Source of the DNA: Actinomycetaceae bacterium
GTDB lineage: Bacteria; Actinomycetota; Actinomycetes; Actinomycetales; Actinomycetaceae
DNA length: 36,543 bases
Assembly: GCA_030530685.1 (NCBI GenBank)
Contig: JAUMUM010000020.1
Coordinates: forward strand, 4,467-41,009
Reading direction: 5' to 3'
The notes beneath the pieces are model-generated. The model was not told the DNA's origin. It made no database searches and saw nothing but the letters and a program-made list of their open reading frames with translations. Positions 1 to 8,384 of the stretch are shown here, in pieces; positions within the stretch are counted from its first letter, which is position 1; every line of letters begins with the position of its first letter. Made by a program: the position numbers and the translations under genes.

Positions 1-3000
1 GAGATTCCGGACATGGGCGGGGCCCTGGACGTGGGCGAGATTCCGGCTGCCGGCTCGGTCTGGCCGCACGTCGAGGAATCCGTGGTCGACCAGGTGCTCC
101 GGCATCGCTCGACCATCGTCTTCGTCAACTCCCGCAGGCTCGCCGAACGGCTGACCAGCCGCCTGAACGAGGCCTACGTGCGCCGCCTGGGCTACGACAC
201 GGCCCAGGGTGACACCTCGGCCCCCGGGCCGCCCGCCGAGGTGATCGGCATGTCCGGGCAGTCGGCCGGGGCTCCGCCCGTGCTCGCCAAGTCGCACCAC
301 GGGTCGGTTTCCAAGCAGCAGCGTGAGGTGATAGAAGAGGAACTCAAGTCCGGGCGCCTGCGCTGCGTCGTCGCTACCAGCAGCCTCGAACTCGGCATCG
401 ATATGGGTGCGGTCGACCACGTCATCCACATCGAGTCTCCGCCCAGCGTGGCAAGTGGCCTGCAACGCGTGGGGCGGGCCGGGCACCATGTTGGCGGAAC
501 CAGCCGTGCCACCCTCTACCCCAAGCACAGCGGCGACGTGCTGCACAGCGCCGTCGTCGCGGAAAGAATGCTCAGCGGGCGGATAGAAGCACTCGCCATC
601 CCGCGCAACCCACTGGACATTCTCGCCCAGCAGACGGTGGCGGAGTGCGCGCTTGGCAGTGTCGATGTCGAGCATTGGTATGCGACAGTGCGCCGCAGCG
701 CGCCCTTCCAGACACTCTCCCGCGGCGTCTTCGACACAGTGCTCGACTTCCTCGCCGGTCGGTATCCTTCCGACGAATTCGCCGAACTGCGGCCGCGCCT
801 GGTGTGGGACCGGGAAGCGGGAACTATCGCCGGACGTCCGGGAGCGCAGAGGCTTGCGGTCACCAGTGGCGGGACGATCCCGGATCGCGGCACATACGGC
901 GTGTTCGTCGCCGGTCAGGAGCAAGCCGCCCGAGTCGGCGAACTCGACGAGGAAATGGTCTACGAGTCGCGCGTCGGCGATGTGTTCACGCTCGGTACCT
1001 CCAGTTGGCGAATCGTCGAGATCACGCATGATCGCGTGAATGTCGCCCCCGCCTTCGGGCGCCCGGGCCGCCTGCCCTTCTGGCGCGCCGACGGCCTGGG
1101 CCGCCCGGCCGAGCTCGGCCAGGCCATGGGCCGCTTCTATCGCGAGATTTCCGAGGCGCCCAAGGCTGAAGCGACCACACGGCTTGCCGCGGCTGGGCTG
1201 GATGCAAACGCTCGCGGCAACCTTCTTGCCTATCTCCGCGAGCAGCGCGCGGCCACCGGGACGCTGCCCACGGACTGCGCGTTGACGGTGGAACGCGGGC
1301 GCGACGACACCGGTGACTGGCACATCATCCTGCATTCGCCCTACGGTCGTCAGGTGCACGCTCCGTTAGCGCTGGCTGTCTCCGCGCGCATCAGGGCAGC
1401 TTACGGCAGCGACGCCTCGGCCGTAGCCAGCGACGACGGCATCATTGTGCGCGTGCCGGACACGGCCTCGGGACTGCCTGGTGCGGAGCTTTTCACCTTC
1501 GACCCCGAGGAACTGGAACGGATCGTGACCGACGAGGCGGCGGGCTCGGCGCTATTCGCATCGCGCTTCAGGCAGTGCGCGGCTCGCTCGCTCCTCATGC
1601 CGCGGCTGAACCCGGCAAGGAGGATGCCCCTGTGGCAGCAGCGTCAACGCTCCGCGGCCTTGCTCGACGTCGCCAGGCGATACCCGGATTTCCCGGTCAT
1701 TTTGGAAGCCCTGCGCGAAGTCCTCCAGGATGTCTACGACCTTCCCGCGCTCGTGCGGGTAGCGCGCGGCATTGCCGAAAAACGCATCCGGCTCGTTGAG
1801 GTCGACCCCGAGCGGCCCTCGCCCTTCGCCCGCGACCTGCTCTTTGGATACATCGACAATTTCGTCTACGAGGGGGACGCTCCGCTCGCCGAACGGCGCA
1901 CTGCGCTGCTGCAGGTGGACCCGGAACTGCTCGGTGACCTGCTCGGTCGGGTGGAAATGCGCGATCTGCTCGATGCGGAGGTCATCGCCGAATACGAGGC
2001 GCAGATGCAGCGGCTCGCTCCGGGCTGGCGGGTCCGCGGAGTCGAGGGCGTCGCCGATCTTCTCCGCCAGCTTGGCCCGCTGAGCGTCGAGGAGGTGGCG
2101 GCGCGGCTGGAAGGCGATCCGGACGGGCCGGCGCACGCCGGGCGAGCCGGGGAAGGCAGGCCGCCAGTCGTCGGCCGCGAGGCGCCGGAAGACGGGGCGC
2201 GGCTCGGCGGCGGCCCAGCGGGAGGATCGGCATTGCCCGATGCGGGCCAGGTGGCAGCCGGGACGCGGGTGGGCGGGAATCCGAAAGCCGAAGACGCGGG
2301 TGAACCGGCGTCACCGGACGGCGCTGGCGACCGGGCGGCGAGTGCCGCATATGCGCGGGCCTGCCTGGATTCGCTCGTCGACGCGCATCGCGCCATCCGC
2401 GTGCCAATCGCCAGCAGCCGGGATGTTCGCGCCGAGCGGTACGCTGCCATTGAGGACGCCGCGCGGCTGCGCGACGGGCTGGGAGTGCCGCTGCCGCGAT
2501 CTGTTCCGGAAGCGTTCCTCATGCCGGTCGCCCATCCCGTCGACGACCTCGTGTCCCGTTTTGCCCGCACCCACGGCCCTTTCACCGATGCCGATGCCGC
2601 CGGACGCCTCGGGCTTGGCGTAGCCGTCGTCCGGGACAGTCTGCGCAGACTGCGAGACGGCCAGCGGGTGACGAGCGGATTCTTCCTGCCCGATCGGCCC
2701 GATCGGCACCGAAGTGCCGGGAGAGGGGACGACGGACCGGCCGCCAGCCGGACAGGAGCCGACGCCGAATGGTGTGACGTCGACGTGCTGCGGCGCCTGC
2801 GCCAGCGGACCCTCGCGGCACTGCGAGGAAGCGTCGAGCCTGTCTCACCGGAGTCCTATGCGCGGTTCTTGCCGGCCTGGCAGCACGCCGACGGTTCACT
2901 CGAGGGCGTCGATGGACTGCTCGCCGTCGTCGAGCAGCTGGCGGGAGTCCCGATGCCGGCCAGCGCGTTGGAGTCGTTGGTCCTGCCTGCCCGCGTGCGT

Positions 3001-4605
3001 GACTACGCTCCTGCCATGCTGGACCAGCTGACCTCCTGTGGTGAGGTGACATGGGCGGGGTGCGGAAGACTTCCCGGCCGGGACGGATGGATCGCGCTCT
3101 TCCCGGCCGGGTACGCGGGTGTCGCGTTGGGGTCGGGCGTGCCAGGGTCGGGCGCTTCTGAAGGACCAGGTGAGCCGGGACTAGGGTCCAAGGGACGATT
3201 GGGTTCTCTGGGAGCGGCAACTGTGGAAGAAGCCCGCGCCGCCGGGAAGGAAGCTGGCGCCACGAGCAACGGAGCCCGCGCCGCGGGTTCTGGCGCGCGA
3301 GCCGAAGCGCGGGTCGAAGGAAATGGAACAGGCGCCGTCGGGAGCGGCGCGGAAACGTCCGGCGACCAGCGCGAAAAGGCTGTGGCCGAGCGGATCCTCG
3401 GCGAGAGGATCACGGCCGCACTGGCCGGGGGCGGCGCGCACTTCGGCGCCCAGTTGCGTGAGGCGGTCGGCGGTTCGGCCGTCGACGGGCAGGCGTTCAC
3501 CGACGCGATATGGGACCTCGTGTGGGCCGGGCGCCTGACAAATGACACGCTCGCCCCTGTGCGCGCCTACCTGGCTCACGGCACGCAAGCGCATCGGAGC
3601 ACTCGCGCACCGCGCTCTCGCGCTCACCGCCGCATGGGCGGGCGGACAATGGGAGGGTATCGGGCAGTGCGGCCATCGGCAGTGCTATCCCCGCTTCTGG
3701 CCGGGCGATGGTCGCTGCTTGCCCAGCCGCAGACCTATCTTGGCGCAGAAGGCGCGCTTGCGGTCAGCGAAAGCGGCGAGGCAGACCCCGCACCGGACAC
3801 CCGGGGCGGGGCGGGAGCCGGGCTGGCGGGCGGAGGCGACGCACCGAGGCGGGGTGAATATCCCCTGAGCGCCGGGCAGGGTATTGCTGGTCCGAACAGC
3901 GCCGGGCAGGGCGCGGCCGGGCGGGATAGTGCCGGGTCAGATAGTGCTCGGGGTGGCACCGGGCCGGGCGCGCTGGTGTCGCCCGAGGTCCTGTGGGCCG
4001 TGGAAGCCGCATCGGCCCTGCTCGACCGGTACGGCGTCGTCACGCGCGGCTCGGCCTGGCAGGTCCCCGGGGGATTCGCCCGCATGTACGGCGTGCTGAA
4101 GGGATTCGAAGACGCGGGCCACTGCCGGCGCGGCTACTTCATTGAGGGGCTCGGCGCCGCGCAATTCGCTGAGGCGGCAACGGTCGACAGGCTGCGCCAG
4201 TTTTCCGACATTGAGATGCGCTCGGCAGGCTCCGATGCGGTCGTGCTGGCGGCGACCGACCCGGCCAATGCGTACGGGGCGGCGCTACCGTGGCCGGTCA
4301 TTGACGGCGTGCAGCACCGGCCGGGGCGCAAAGCGGGCGCGCTCGTCGTGCTGGTCGCCGGCAGACCCGCGCTATACGTGGAACGAGGTGGCCGCACGGT
4401 ACTTCAATTCACCGACGACGCCGACGCACTGGAAGCGGCCTGTCACGGCCTGGCGCGCATCGCCGTCGACCGGCATCTGGAAACCCTCACCATCGAAAAG
4501 ATCAACGGCAATGGCGCGGTCTTCCGTTTGCCACTCGCCACCCACCTCCGCTCCGCTGGTTTCGTCGACTCGCCCCGAGGCCTGACGCTGCGCCGCGCGT
4601 ATTGA
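1..4605 (+). CDS. lhr: Lhr-family ATP-dependent helicase, 5' partial
   Basis: The frame is open from base 1, so the N-terminal RecA domain (Walker A, DEAH box) lies outside the window. Visible parts, in order, are the second RecA domain (STIVFVNSRRLAERL near nt 109-153; motif V/VI region VATSSLELGIDMG to QRVGRAGH, nt 364-489), a DEAD/H-associated domain (FRQCAARSLLMPRLNPARR onward, nt about 1567-1800) and the Lhr C-terminal domains ending in a typical TIEKINGNGAVF...GFVDSPRGLTLRR tail. The 3' end is therefore complete. Lhr proteins translocate 3'-5' on single-stranded DNA and act in genome repair. With 1534 residues already present without the first RecA domain, this protein is longer than the usual ~1500 total. 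Three Gly/Ala/Pro/Ser-rich inserts explain it (nt about 2115-2345, 3130-3370 and 3770-3970). The last contains repeated SAGQG-type units. Family call is secure; effects of the inserts are unknown. Confidence 0.95.
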   Translation, partial: EIPDMGGALDVGEIPAAGSVWPHVEESVVDQVLRHRSTIVFVNSRRLAERLTSRLNEAYVRRLGYDTAQGDTSAPGPPAEVIGMSGQSAGAPPVLAKSHHGSVSKQQREVIEEELKSGRLRCVVATSSLELGIDMGAVDHVIHIESPPSVASGLQRVGRAGHHVGGTSRATLYPKHSGDVLHSAVVAERMLSGRIEALAIPRNPLDILAQQTVAECALGSVDVEHWYATVRRSAPFQTLSRGVFDTVLDFLAGRYPSDEFAELRPRLVWDREAGTIAGRPGAQRLAVTSGGTIPDRGTYGVFVAGQEQAARVGELDEEMVYESRVGDVFTLGTSSWRIVEITHDRVNVAPAFGRPGRLPFWRADGLGRPAELGQAMGRFYREISEAPKAEATTRLAAAGLDANARGNLLAYLREQRAATGTLPTDCALTVERGRDDTGDWHIILHSPYGRQVHAPLALAVSARIRAAYGSDASAVASDDGIIVRVPDTASGLPGAELFTFDPEELERIVTDEAAGSALFASRFRQCAARSLLMPRLNPARRMPLWQQRQRSAALLDVARRYPDFPVILEALREVLQDVYDLPALVRVARGIAEKRIRLVEVDPERPSPFARDLLFGYIDNFVYEGDAPLAERRTALLQVDPELLGDLLGRVEMRDLLDAEVIAEYEAQMQRLAPGWRVRGVEGVADLLRQLGPLSVEEVAARLEGDPDGPAHAGRAGEGRPPVVGREAPEDGARLGGGPAGGSALPDAGQVAAGTRVGGNPKAEDAGEPASPDGAGDRAASAAYARACLDSLVDAHRAIRVPIASSRDVRAERYAAIEDAARLRDGLGVPLPRSVPEAFLMPVAHPVDDLVSRFARTHGPFTDADAAGRLGLGVAVVRDSLRRLRDGQRVTSGFFLPDRPDRHRSAGRGDDGPAASRTGADAEWCDVDVLRRLRQRTLAALRGSVEPVSPESYARFLPAWQHADGSLEGVDGLLAVVEQLAGVPMPASALESLVLPARVRDYAPAMLDQLTSCGEVTWAGCGRLPGRDGWIALFPAGYAGVALGSGVPGSGASEGPGEPGLGSKGRLGSLGAATVEEARAAGKEAGATSNGARAAGSGARAEARVEGNGTGAVGSGAETSGDQREKAVAERILGERITAALAGGGAHFGAQLREAVGGSAVDGQAFTDAIWDLVWAGRLTNDTLAPVRAYLAHGTQAHRSTRAPRSRAHRRMGGRTMGGYRAVRPSAVLSPLLAGRWSLLAQPQTYLGAEGALAVSESGEADPAPDTRGGAGAGLAGGGDAPRRGEYPLSAGQGIAGPNSAGQGAAGRDSAGSDSARGGTGPGALVSPEVLWAVEAASALLDRYGVVTRGSAWQVPGGFARMYGVLKGFEDAGHCRRGYFIEGLGAAQFAEAATVDRLRQFSDIEMRSAGSDAVVLAATDPANAYGAALPWPVIDGVQHRPGRKAGALVVLVAGRPALYVERGGRTVLQFTDDADALEAACHGLARIAVDRHLETLTIEKINGNGAVFRLPLATHLRSAGFVDSPRGLTLRRAY

Positions 4606-4847
4606 AACCGCGTATCGTCGCGCGTACCGAAAGCGCGTGTGTCCGCCGTCGTGCGGGCGGTACCCCATGGTCGGGGTCATATGCCCGCCCTGAAGCGAGA
4701 AAATGTGACGGCATCCCCGTCGTCGGGACGAGGGCGAGCGGGCTTGGCCGGGCCACGTGCGACAACCTGAGCTCGCACTGCCACAGGGGTGCGAGCAAAG
4801 ACGAAGCCCGCGCAGCCAGCACGAAGAAGCCACAGCACCCGTAATCG

Positions 4848-5537
4848 TCACTGCGCCTTCCGCGCCCCGCGCAGCACGAGGGTCAGCGCCCGCGCCATGG
4901 TGGGTGCCAGGTCGCCGGGTGGCTGCATGATCCTCGCGTCCCGGGCGGCGGCCTCGGCCAGGGTGGGAGCCGGGTGCCCGAAGGCCCACACCTCGGCGAT
5001 GACCGCGTGCAGGGCGAAGAGCAGCATACCGGCGTCGTCAAGGGCGCCGATTCGCGATTCGATCAGCCGCACGAGGCGTTCCATGTGGCCGTGGATGGCG
5101 AGCTTGAAGTCGAGCACTTCGTCGACGGTGACATTGTGCTCCAGCACCGTGGTGGTGCAGCCGAGCAACTCGCATAGCAGGGGGCGCCGCGTCACCGTGC
5201 GCGCCAGATCTGCGGCCAGGGCCTGCACCCGGGCGTCGCTCGATGCAGACGCCGACGCGCCCGTCTCGCCAGCAACCGTCCCGCCGGCGCCCGATTCCAG
5301 TTCTTCGACCCACTGCGCGTACTCGCGCTCGGTCAGTACGAGGAGGATGGCCTCGCGGGAGCCGAAGTAGCGCAGCACGTTCGACTTGGCCAGGCCCACC
5401 TGCCGTGCGATCTCGTTGAGGCTGACGTCGGCGACGCGGCGCCCACGCAGCAGTCCGCGCGTCACGGCCAGTATGTGGTCGCGTCGCGCCCCCCGTTGTT
5501 CGGGCGTGCGCGCCCTTCGGAAGGATTCGGTTCCCAC
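4848..5537 (-). CDS. TetR family transcriptional regulator, NemR-like by context
   Basis: A one-component repressor of 229 residues. The N-terminal TetR helix-turn-helix is at residues 38-60 (VSLNEIARQVGLAKSNVLRYFGS), followed by an all-helical ligand domain of normal length with a Gly/Ala/Ser-rich stretch at about 82-98. The start is GTG at 5537, with AAAGGAA upstream at good spacing. The gene is divergent from the SDR gene at 5625, and two GACC-N3-GGTC palindromes lie in the 87-bp gap, which suggests autoregulation and control of the reductase genes. The E. coli TetR member NemR binds a similar TAGACC/GGTCTA-type site and senses electrophiles through cysteines. The ligand here is not known; assignment to a NemR-like role is inference from operator and neighbours. 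Confidence 0.9.
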   Translation of the reverse strand: MGTESFRRARTPEQRGARRDHILAVTRGLLRGRRVADVSLNEIARQVGLAKSNVLRYFGSREAILLVLTEREYAQWVEELESGAGGTVAGETGASASASSDARVQALAADLARTVTRRPLLCELLGCTTTVLEHNVTVDEVLDFKLAIHGHMERLVRLIESRIGALDDAGMLLFALHAVIAEVWAFGHPAPTLAEAAARDARIMQPPGDLAPTMARALTLVLRGARKAQ

Positions 5538-5560
5538 GCAATTCCTTTCGCTAGACAGCG

Positions 5561-5607
5561 GACCGACGGTCTGTTAACGTCAATCGTACCAAAAAGACCA
5601 CCGGTCT
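5561..5607. promoter_or_regulatory. Two TetR-type operators between divergent genes
   Basis: GACC-GAC-GGTC occurs at 5561-5571 (with T at 5572), and AGACC-ACC-GGTCT at 5595-5607. The two palindromes share half-site, spacer length and centre composition, and their centres are 35 bp apart. They lie in the gap between the TetR start (5537) and the SDR start (5625). On the minus strand TACGAT, a possible -10 element for the TetR gene, falls between them, so binding would cover both promoters. The promoter assignment is tentative; the repeated palindrome is directly visible. Confidence 0.75.
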
Positions 5608-5624
5608 CTTGCAGGAGGAAGTTC

Positions 5625-6455
5625 ATGACGGATGTGGTAGTTCTTGTTGGTGCCGGGTCGATCGGACGGGCAGTCGCCCGCCGCGTATCATCCGGACGTT
5701 CGATCCTGGTGGCCGACCTTCGCCCGGATGCGGCCGAAAGCGCGGCCGAGGCGCTTCGCAATGACGGTTTTGTTGTAGAGACAGCCCAGGCGGACGTGTC
5801 CTCGGCCGAGTCGGTGGCGGCCCTGGCCGACCGCGCCGCCGCGATGGGCGATGTCACCCATGTCATCCATGCGGCGGGTGTCTCCCCGGTGCAGGCTTCC
5901 ACCCGCGCCGTGATCGATGTCGACCTGGTCGGCACGGCGCTCGTACTGGAAGAATTCGGGCGAGTGATCGCGCCGGGCGGCTCCGGCATCGTCATCTCCA
6001 GCCAGGCGGGGCACATGGGCGACCCTCTTCCTACCGACCAGGCCGCCGCCCTGGCGCAGACGCCGGCGCGGGAGTTGGCCTCGCTGGAATTCCTCAGCGC
6101 CATCCCCAACTCGAGCGTTGCCTACATCGTTGCCAAGCGCGCCAACATCCTGCGTGCGCAGGCGGCGGCTCCCGCATGGGGCGACCGCGGTGCCCGGGTC
6201 AATAGCATCAGCCCGGGTATCATCATGACACCGCTGGCCCGAGATGAGCTCGATGGTCCCGCGGCCGCCGGGTACCGCGCGATGATCGAAACGTCTGCCG
6301 CCGGACGTGTCGGCACGCCGGACGAGATCGGCGATGTCGCCGCGTTCATGATGGCTACGCCCTTCCTGACCGGGACTGACCTGCTCGTCGACGGCGGCGT
6401 CGTTGCTGCGATGGCCGCCGGCCGTGTCGCTCTGGGAGGAGACTACGCCGAGTGA
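5625..6455 (+). CDS. Short-chain dehydrogenase/reductase (SDR)
   Basis: An NAD(P)-dependent oxidoreductase of 276 residues. ATG 5625 is chosen over the upstream in-frame start at 5475 because AGGAGGA lies at 5613-5619 and the protein then begins directly with the first Rossmann strand (VVVLVGAGSIGRAV). Visible motifs are the glycine-rich loop GAGSIG at 9-14, acidic D31 at the end of strand 2, the catalytic serine region at 125-126, YIVAK with Y167 and K171, and the C-terminal GTDLLVDGG. This is a classical SDR; the substrate cannot be read from sequence. It is first in a same-strand run of reductases and directly downstream of the paired operators, so it is the most likely direct TetR target. 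A 13-bp hairpin follows its stop codon. Confidence 0.9.
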   Translation: MTDVVVLVGAGSIGRAVARRVSSGRSILVADLRPDAAESAAEALRNDGFVVETAQADVSSAESVAALADRAAAMGDVTHVIHAAGVSPVQASTRAVIDVDLVGTALVLEEFGRVIAPGGSGIVISSQAGHMGDPLPTDQAAALAQTPARELASLEFLSAIPNSSVAYIVAKRANILRAQAAAPAWGDRGARVNSISPGIIMTPLARDELDGPAAAGYRAMIETSAAGRVGTPDEIGDVAAFMMATPFLTGTDLLVDGGVVAAMAAGRVALGGDYAE

Positions 6456-6463
6456 AGATTCGT

Positions 6464-6501
6464 TTGCCGGCAAGCGGGCTTTCGATGGCGCTTGCCGGCA
6501 A
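6464..6501 (+). terminator. 13-bp hairpin after the SDR gene
   Basis: TTGCCGGCAAGCG (6464-6476) and its exact reverse complement (6489-6501) flank a 12-nt loop, starting 9 nt after the SDR stop. Each arm contains the 10-bp palindrome TTGCCGGCAA. No T-run follows, so termination or mRNA 3'-end protection is likely but not proven. Confidence 0.5.
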
Positions 6502-6738
6502 CGCGGCGGGCCTTTGATCCGGGAGCGGGTTCCTCAACTGCCTGGAGTGAGCGGGAAGGCGCTGTTGTCATCCTGCGACGCAGATGGGCCCGCTCCCTCC
6601 GGGCGGCAGTTCGCAGCCTACCTAGGTGCCACCACTGGCGGTGGATTCCGGCCGCAAACGTCCAACGACCACGCGAGCATCCGATAACCACTCGCATCGA
6701 CGATCACCCTCATCAAGAATCCGATACAGGAGAAGACC
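6502..6738. other. Intergenic leader of the aldo-keto reductase gene
   Basis: No convincing gene is present in this 237-bp stretch. GGGAGCGGG at 6521-6529 is exactly complementary to CCCGCTCCC at 6589-6597 across a 59-nt gap, and a small CCACC/GGTGG hairpin lies near 6628-6645. The segment ends in the ribosome binding site AGGAGAAG before ATG 6739. A structured leader is possible. Confidence 0.3.
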
Positions 6739-7587
6739 ATGGAGTACATGCAGTTGAACAACGGAGTCAGCATGCCGGCGCTCGGCTTTGGCGTCTTCCA
6801 GATTCCCGACGCGGCCGAATGCGAGCGCGCGGTGGCCGAGGCACTCGACGTCGGCTACCGGCTCATCGATACCGCCGCGGCCTACGGGAACGAGGAGGCC
6901 GTCGGCCGGGCGGTAGCGGCCAGCGGCATTGCGCGCGACGAGCTATTTATCACCACCAAGCTGTGGATAAGCGACGCCGGTGACGGCCCCGCCTACGACG
7001 CCTTCCGGCGTTCGGCGGACAGGCTCGGCCTGGACGTCGTGGACATGTTCCTCATTCACCAGCCCTTCGGTGACGTCTACGGTTCCTGGCGGGCGATGGA
7101 GCGGCTGCTGGCCGACGGGCGTGTGCGCGCCATTGGCGTGTCGAACTTCCAACCGGACCGGCTGGTCGACCTCATCGTCCACAATGACGTCGTGCCCGCG
7201 GTCAACCAGGTTGAAACCCACCCGTACTTCCACCAGGTCGAGGCGCGACGGCACATGGAGGAGCGCGGCGTTCAGATCCAGGCCTGGGCCCCGTTCGCCG
7301 AGGGAAAGAAGGGCCTGTTCACCGACCCGGTGCTCGCGTCGATCGGCGAGGCTCACGGCAAGACCGTCGCCCAGGTGACTCTTCGCTGGCTGCTCCAAAC
7401 GGGCGTGGCGGCCATCCCGAAGTCGGTTCGGCGCGAGCGCATGCAGGAGAACTTCGACGTGTTCGACTTCGAACTGACGCAGGGCGAAATCGAAGCGATT
7501 GCCGGCCTCGACACGGGCGGCAGTCTGTTCATCGACCACCGTGATCCGGCCTCCGTCGAGCGCCTGTCCACCCTGCGGGTGAGCTGA
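6739..7587 (+). CDS. Aldo-keto reductase, 2,5-diketogluconate reductase-like
   Basis: An NADPH-dependent carbonyl reductase of 282 residues with a TIM-barrel fold, usual family length. The catalytic tetrad is readable: D44 and Y49 in [12 protein letters not shown]74 in FITTKLWI, and H107 in MFLIHQP. The signature [10 protein letters not shown], the barrel motif [12 protein letters not shown] and the cofactor-binding [19 protein letters not shown] are all present. A strong AGGAG precedes ATG 6739. Such enzymes reduce aldehydes and ketones, including methylglyoxal-type products. The position between an SDR and two further reductases supports a detoxification role, but the substrate is inferred from context only. 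A paralogue lies at 9928-10809 on the other strand. Confidence 0.93.
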   Translation: MEYMQLNNGVSMPALGFGVFQIPDAAECERAVAEALDVGYRLIDTAAAYGNEEAVGRAVAASGIARDELFITTKLWISDAGDGPAYDAFRRSADRLGLDVVDMFLIHQPFGDVYGSWRAMERLLADGRVRAIGVSNFQPDRLVDLIVHNDVVPAVNQVETHPYFHQVEARRHMEERGVQIQAWAPFAEGKKGLFTDPVLASIGEAHGKTVAQVTLRWLLQTGVAAIPKSVRRERMQENFDVFDFELTQGEIEAIAGLDTGGSLFIDHRDPASVERLSTLRVS

Positions 7588-7698
7588 CGAGTCCGCCCTC
7601 GACCGTCGCCGCGGCCAGTTCGGCCCTCGCCCCGGCCGCCCCGGCCGTCCGCCCTGCGAGTGAGCCGAATAACCGAAATGAAGCGAAAGGAAATGTCT

Positions 7699-8373
7699 AT
7701 GTCGTCTATGCCCGAAGTCATTGTCGTCATCGGTGCGACTGGCACGATCGGTCGGGCCGTCGTGGATGAGCTGCGCAGCCGGGGGATCGCCGTGCGCGCG
7801 CTGACCCGTGACGCCGCGCGCGCCGCCCGCGTCCTGGGCGAGTCCGCCGACGTCGACATCGTCGCCGGAGACGTGACGAATCCCGACGGTCTGCGGCCGG
7901 CACTCGAGGGAGCCGGCGGCGTGATCCTCACCCACGGGGGCGACTCGGACCCGGAGAGGGTCTATGTCGGCGCCGTCCGGGCGCTCGTCCAGGCGGCGGG
8001 AGATCGTCGCCTGCCCGTCGCGCTCATGTCCTCGATCAATGTCGAGGACGTCGCACCCGGGCCGTATGCCGCGCTGCTCTCGGCCAAGAAGAGGGGCGAG
8101 GACGTGCTGCGCGGCAGCGGCCTGCCCTACACGGTGGTTCGGCCCGGCTGGTTCGGCGCGACCGATGCCGGCGACAACCGCGTCGTCCTGCGGCAGGGCG
8201 ACCGCGTCGCCCACGGCGGCGTGCGCGTCAACCACGTGGCGCAGGTGCTCGTCGAGGCGCTGCTGTCGCGATCGGCCAAGGGCCGGACGGTGGAGGTCTT
8301 CTCCGGCCCCGGAGATCCCGTCGCCGACTGGGAAGCGGCCTTCGCCACAGCGCGAGCGGACAGTCAGGAGTAG
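7699..8373 (+). CDS. NAD(P)-binding reductase, NmrA/atypical SDR type
   Basis: A 224-residue protein that starts with strand 1 and the glycine-rich GATGTIGRAV loop (residues 12-21), typical of NmrA-like and atypical SDR proteins. ATG 7699 is chosen because AAAGGA lies about 7 nt upstream; the in-frame starts at 7660 and 7693 are placed worse. After R34 (ALTRD, an NADP-type residue) come VVAGDV-like VDIVAGDVTNP and VILTHGG. YAALLSAKKRGEDVLRGSGLPYTVVRPGWFG contains the usual helix and the TVVRP motif. Proteins of this type act as quinone or flavin-related reductases or as redox sensors. It is 11 nt upstream of the Old Yellow Enzyme gene, so the two are probably cotranscribed. Confidence 0.85.
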   Translation: MSSMPEVIVVIGATGTIGRAVVDELRSRGIAVRALTRDAARAARVLGESADVDIVAGDVTNPDGLRPALEGAGGVILTHGGDSDPERVYVGAVRALVQAAGDRRLPVALMSSINVEDVAPGPYAALLSAKKRGEDVLRGSGLPYTVVRPGWFGATDAGDNRVVLRQGDRVAHGGVRVNHVAQVLVEALLSRSAKGRTVEVFSGPGDPVADWEAAFATARADSQE

Positions 8374-8384
8374 AGTCCCCGGGC

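Noticed and set aside
5475-5624. Longer N-terminus for the SDR gene, starting at 5475
   Set aside because: It would overlap the TetR gene and both operators, and AGGAGGA precedes the internal ATG at 5625.
7660-7698. Longer N-terminus for the NmrA-like reductase (GTG 7660)
   Set aside because: The ribosome binding site AAAGGA lies inside this segment and the added residues do not resemble the family.
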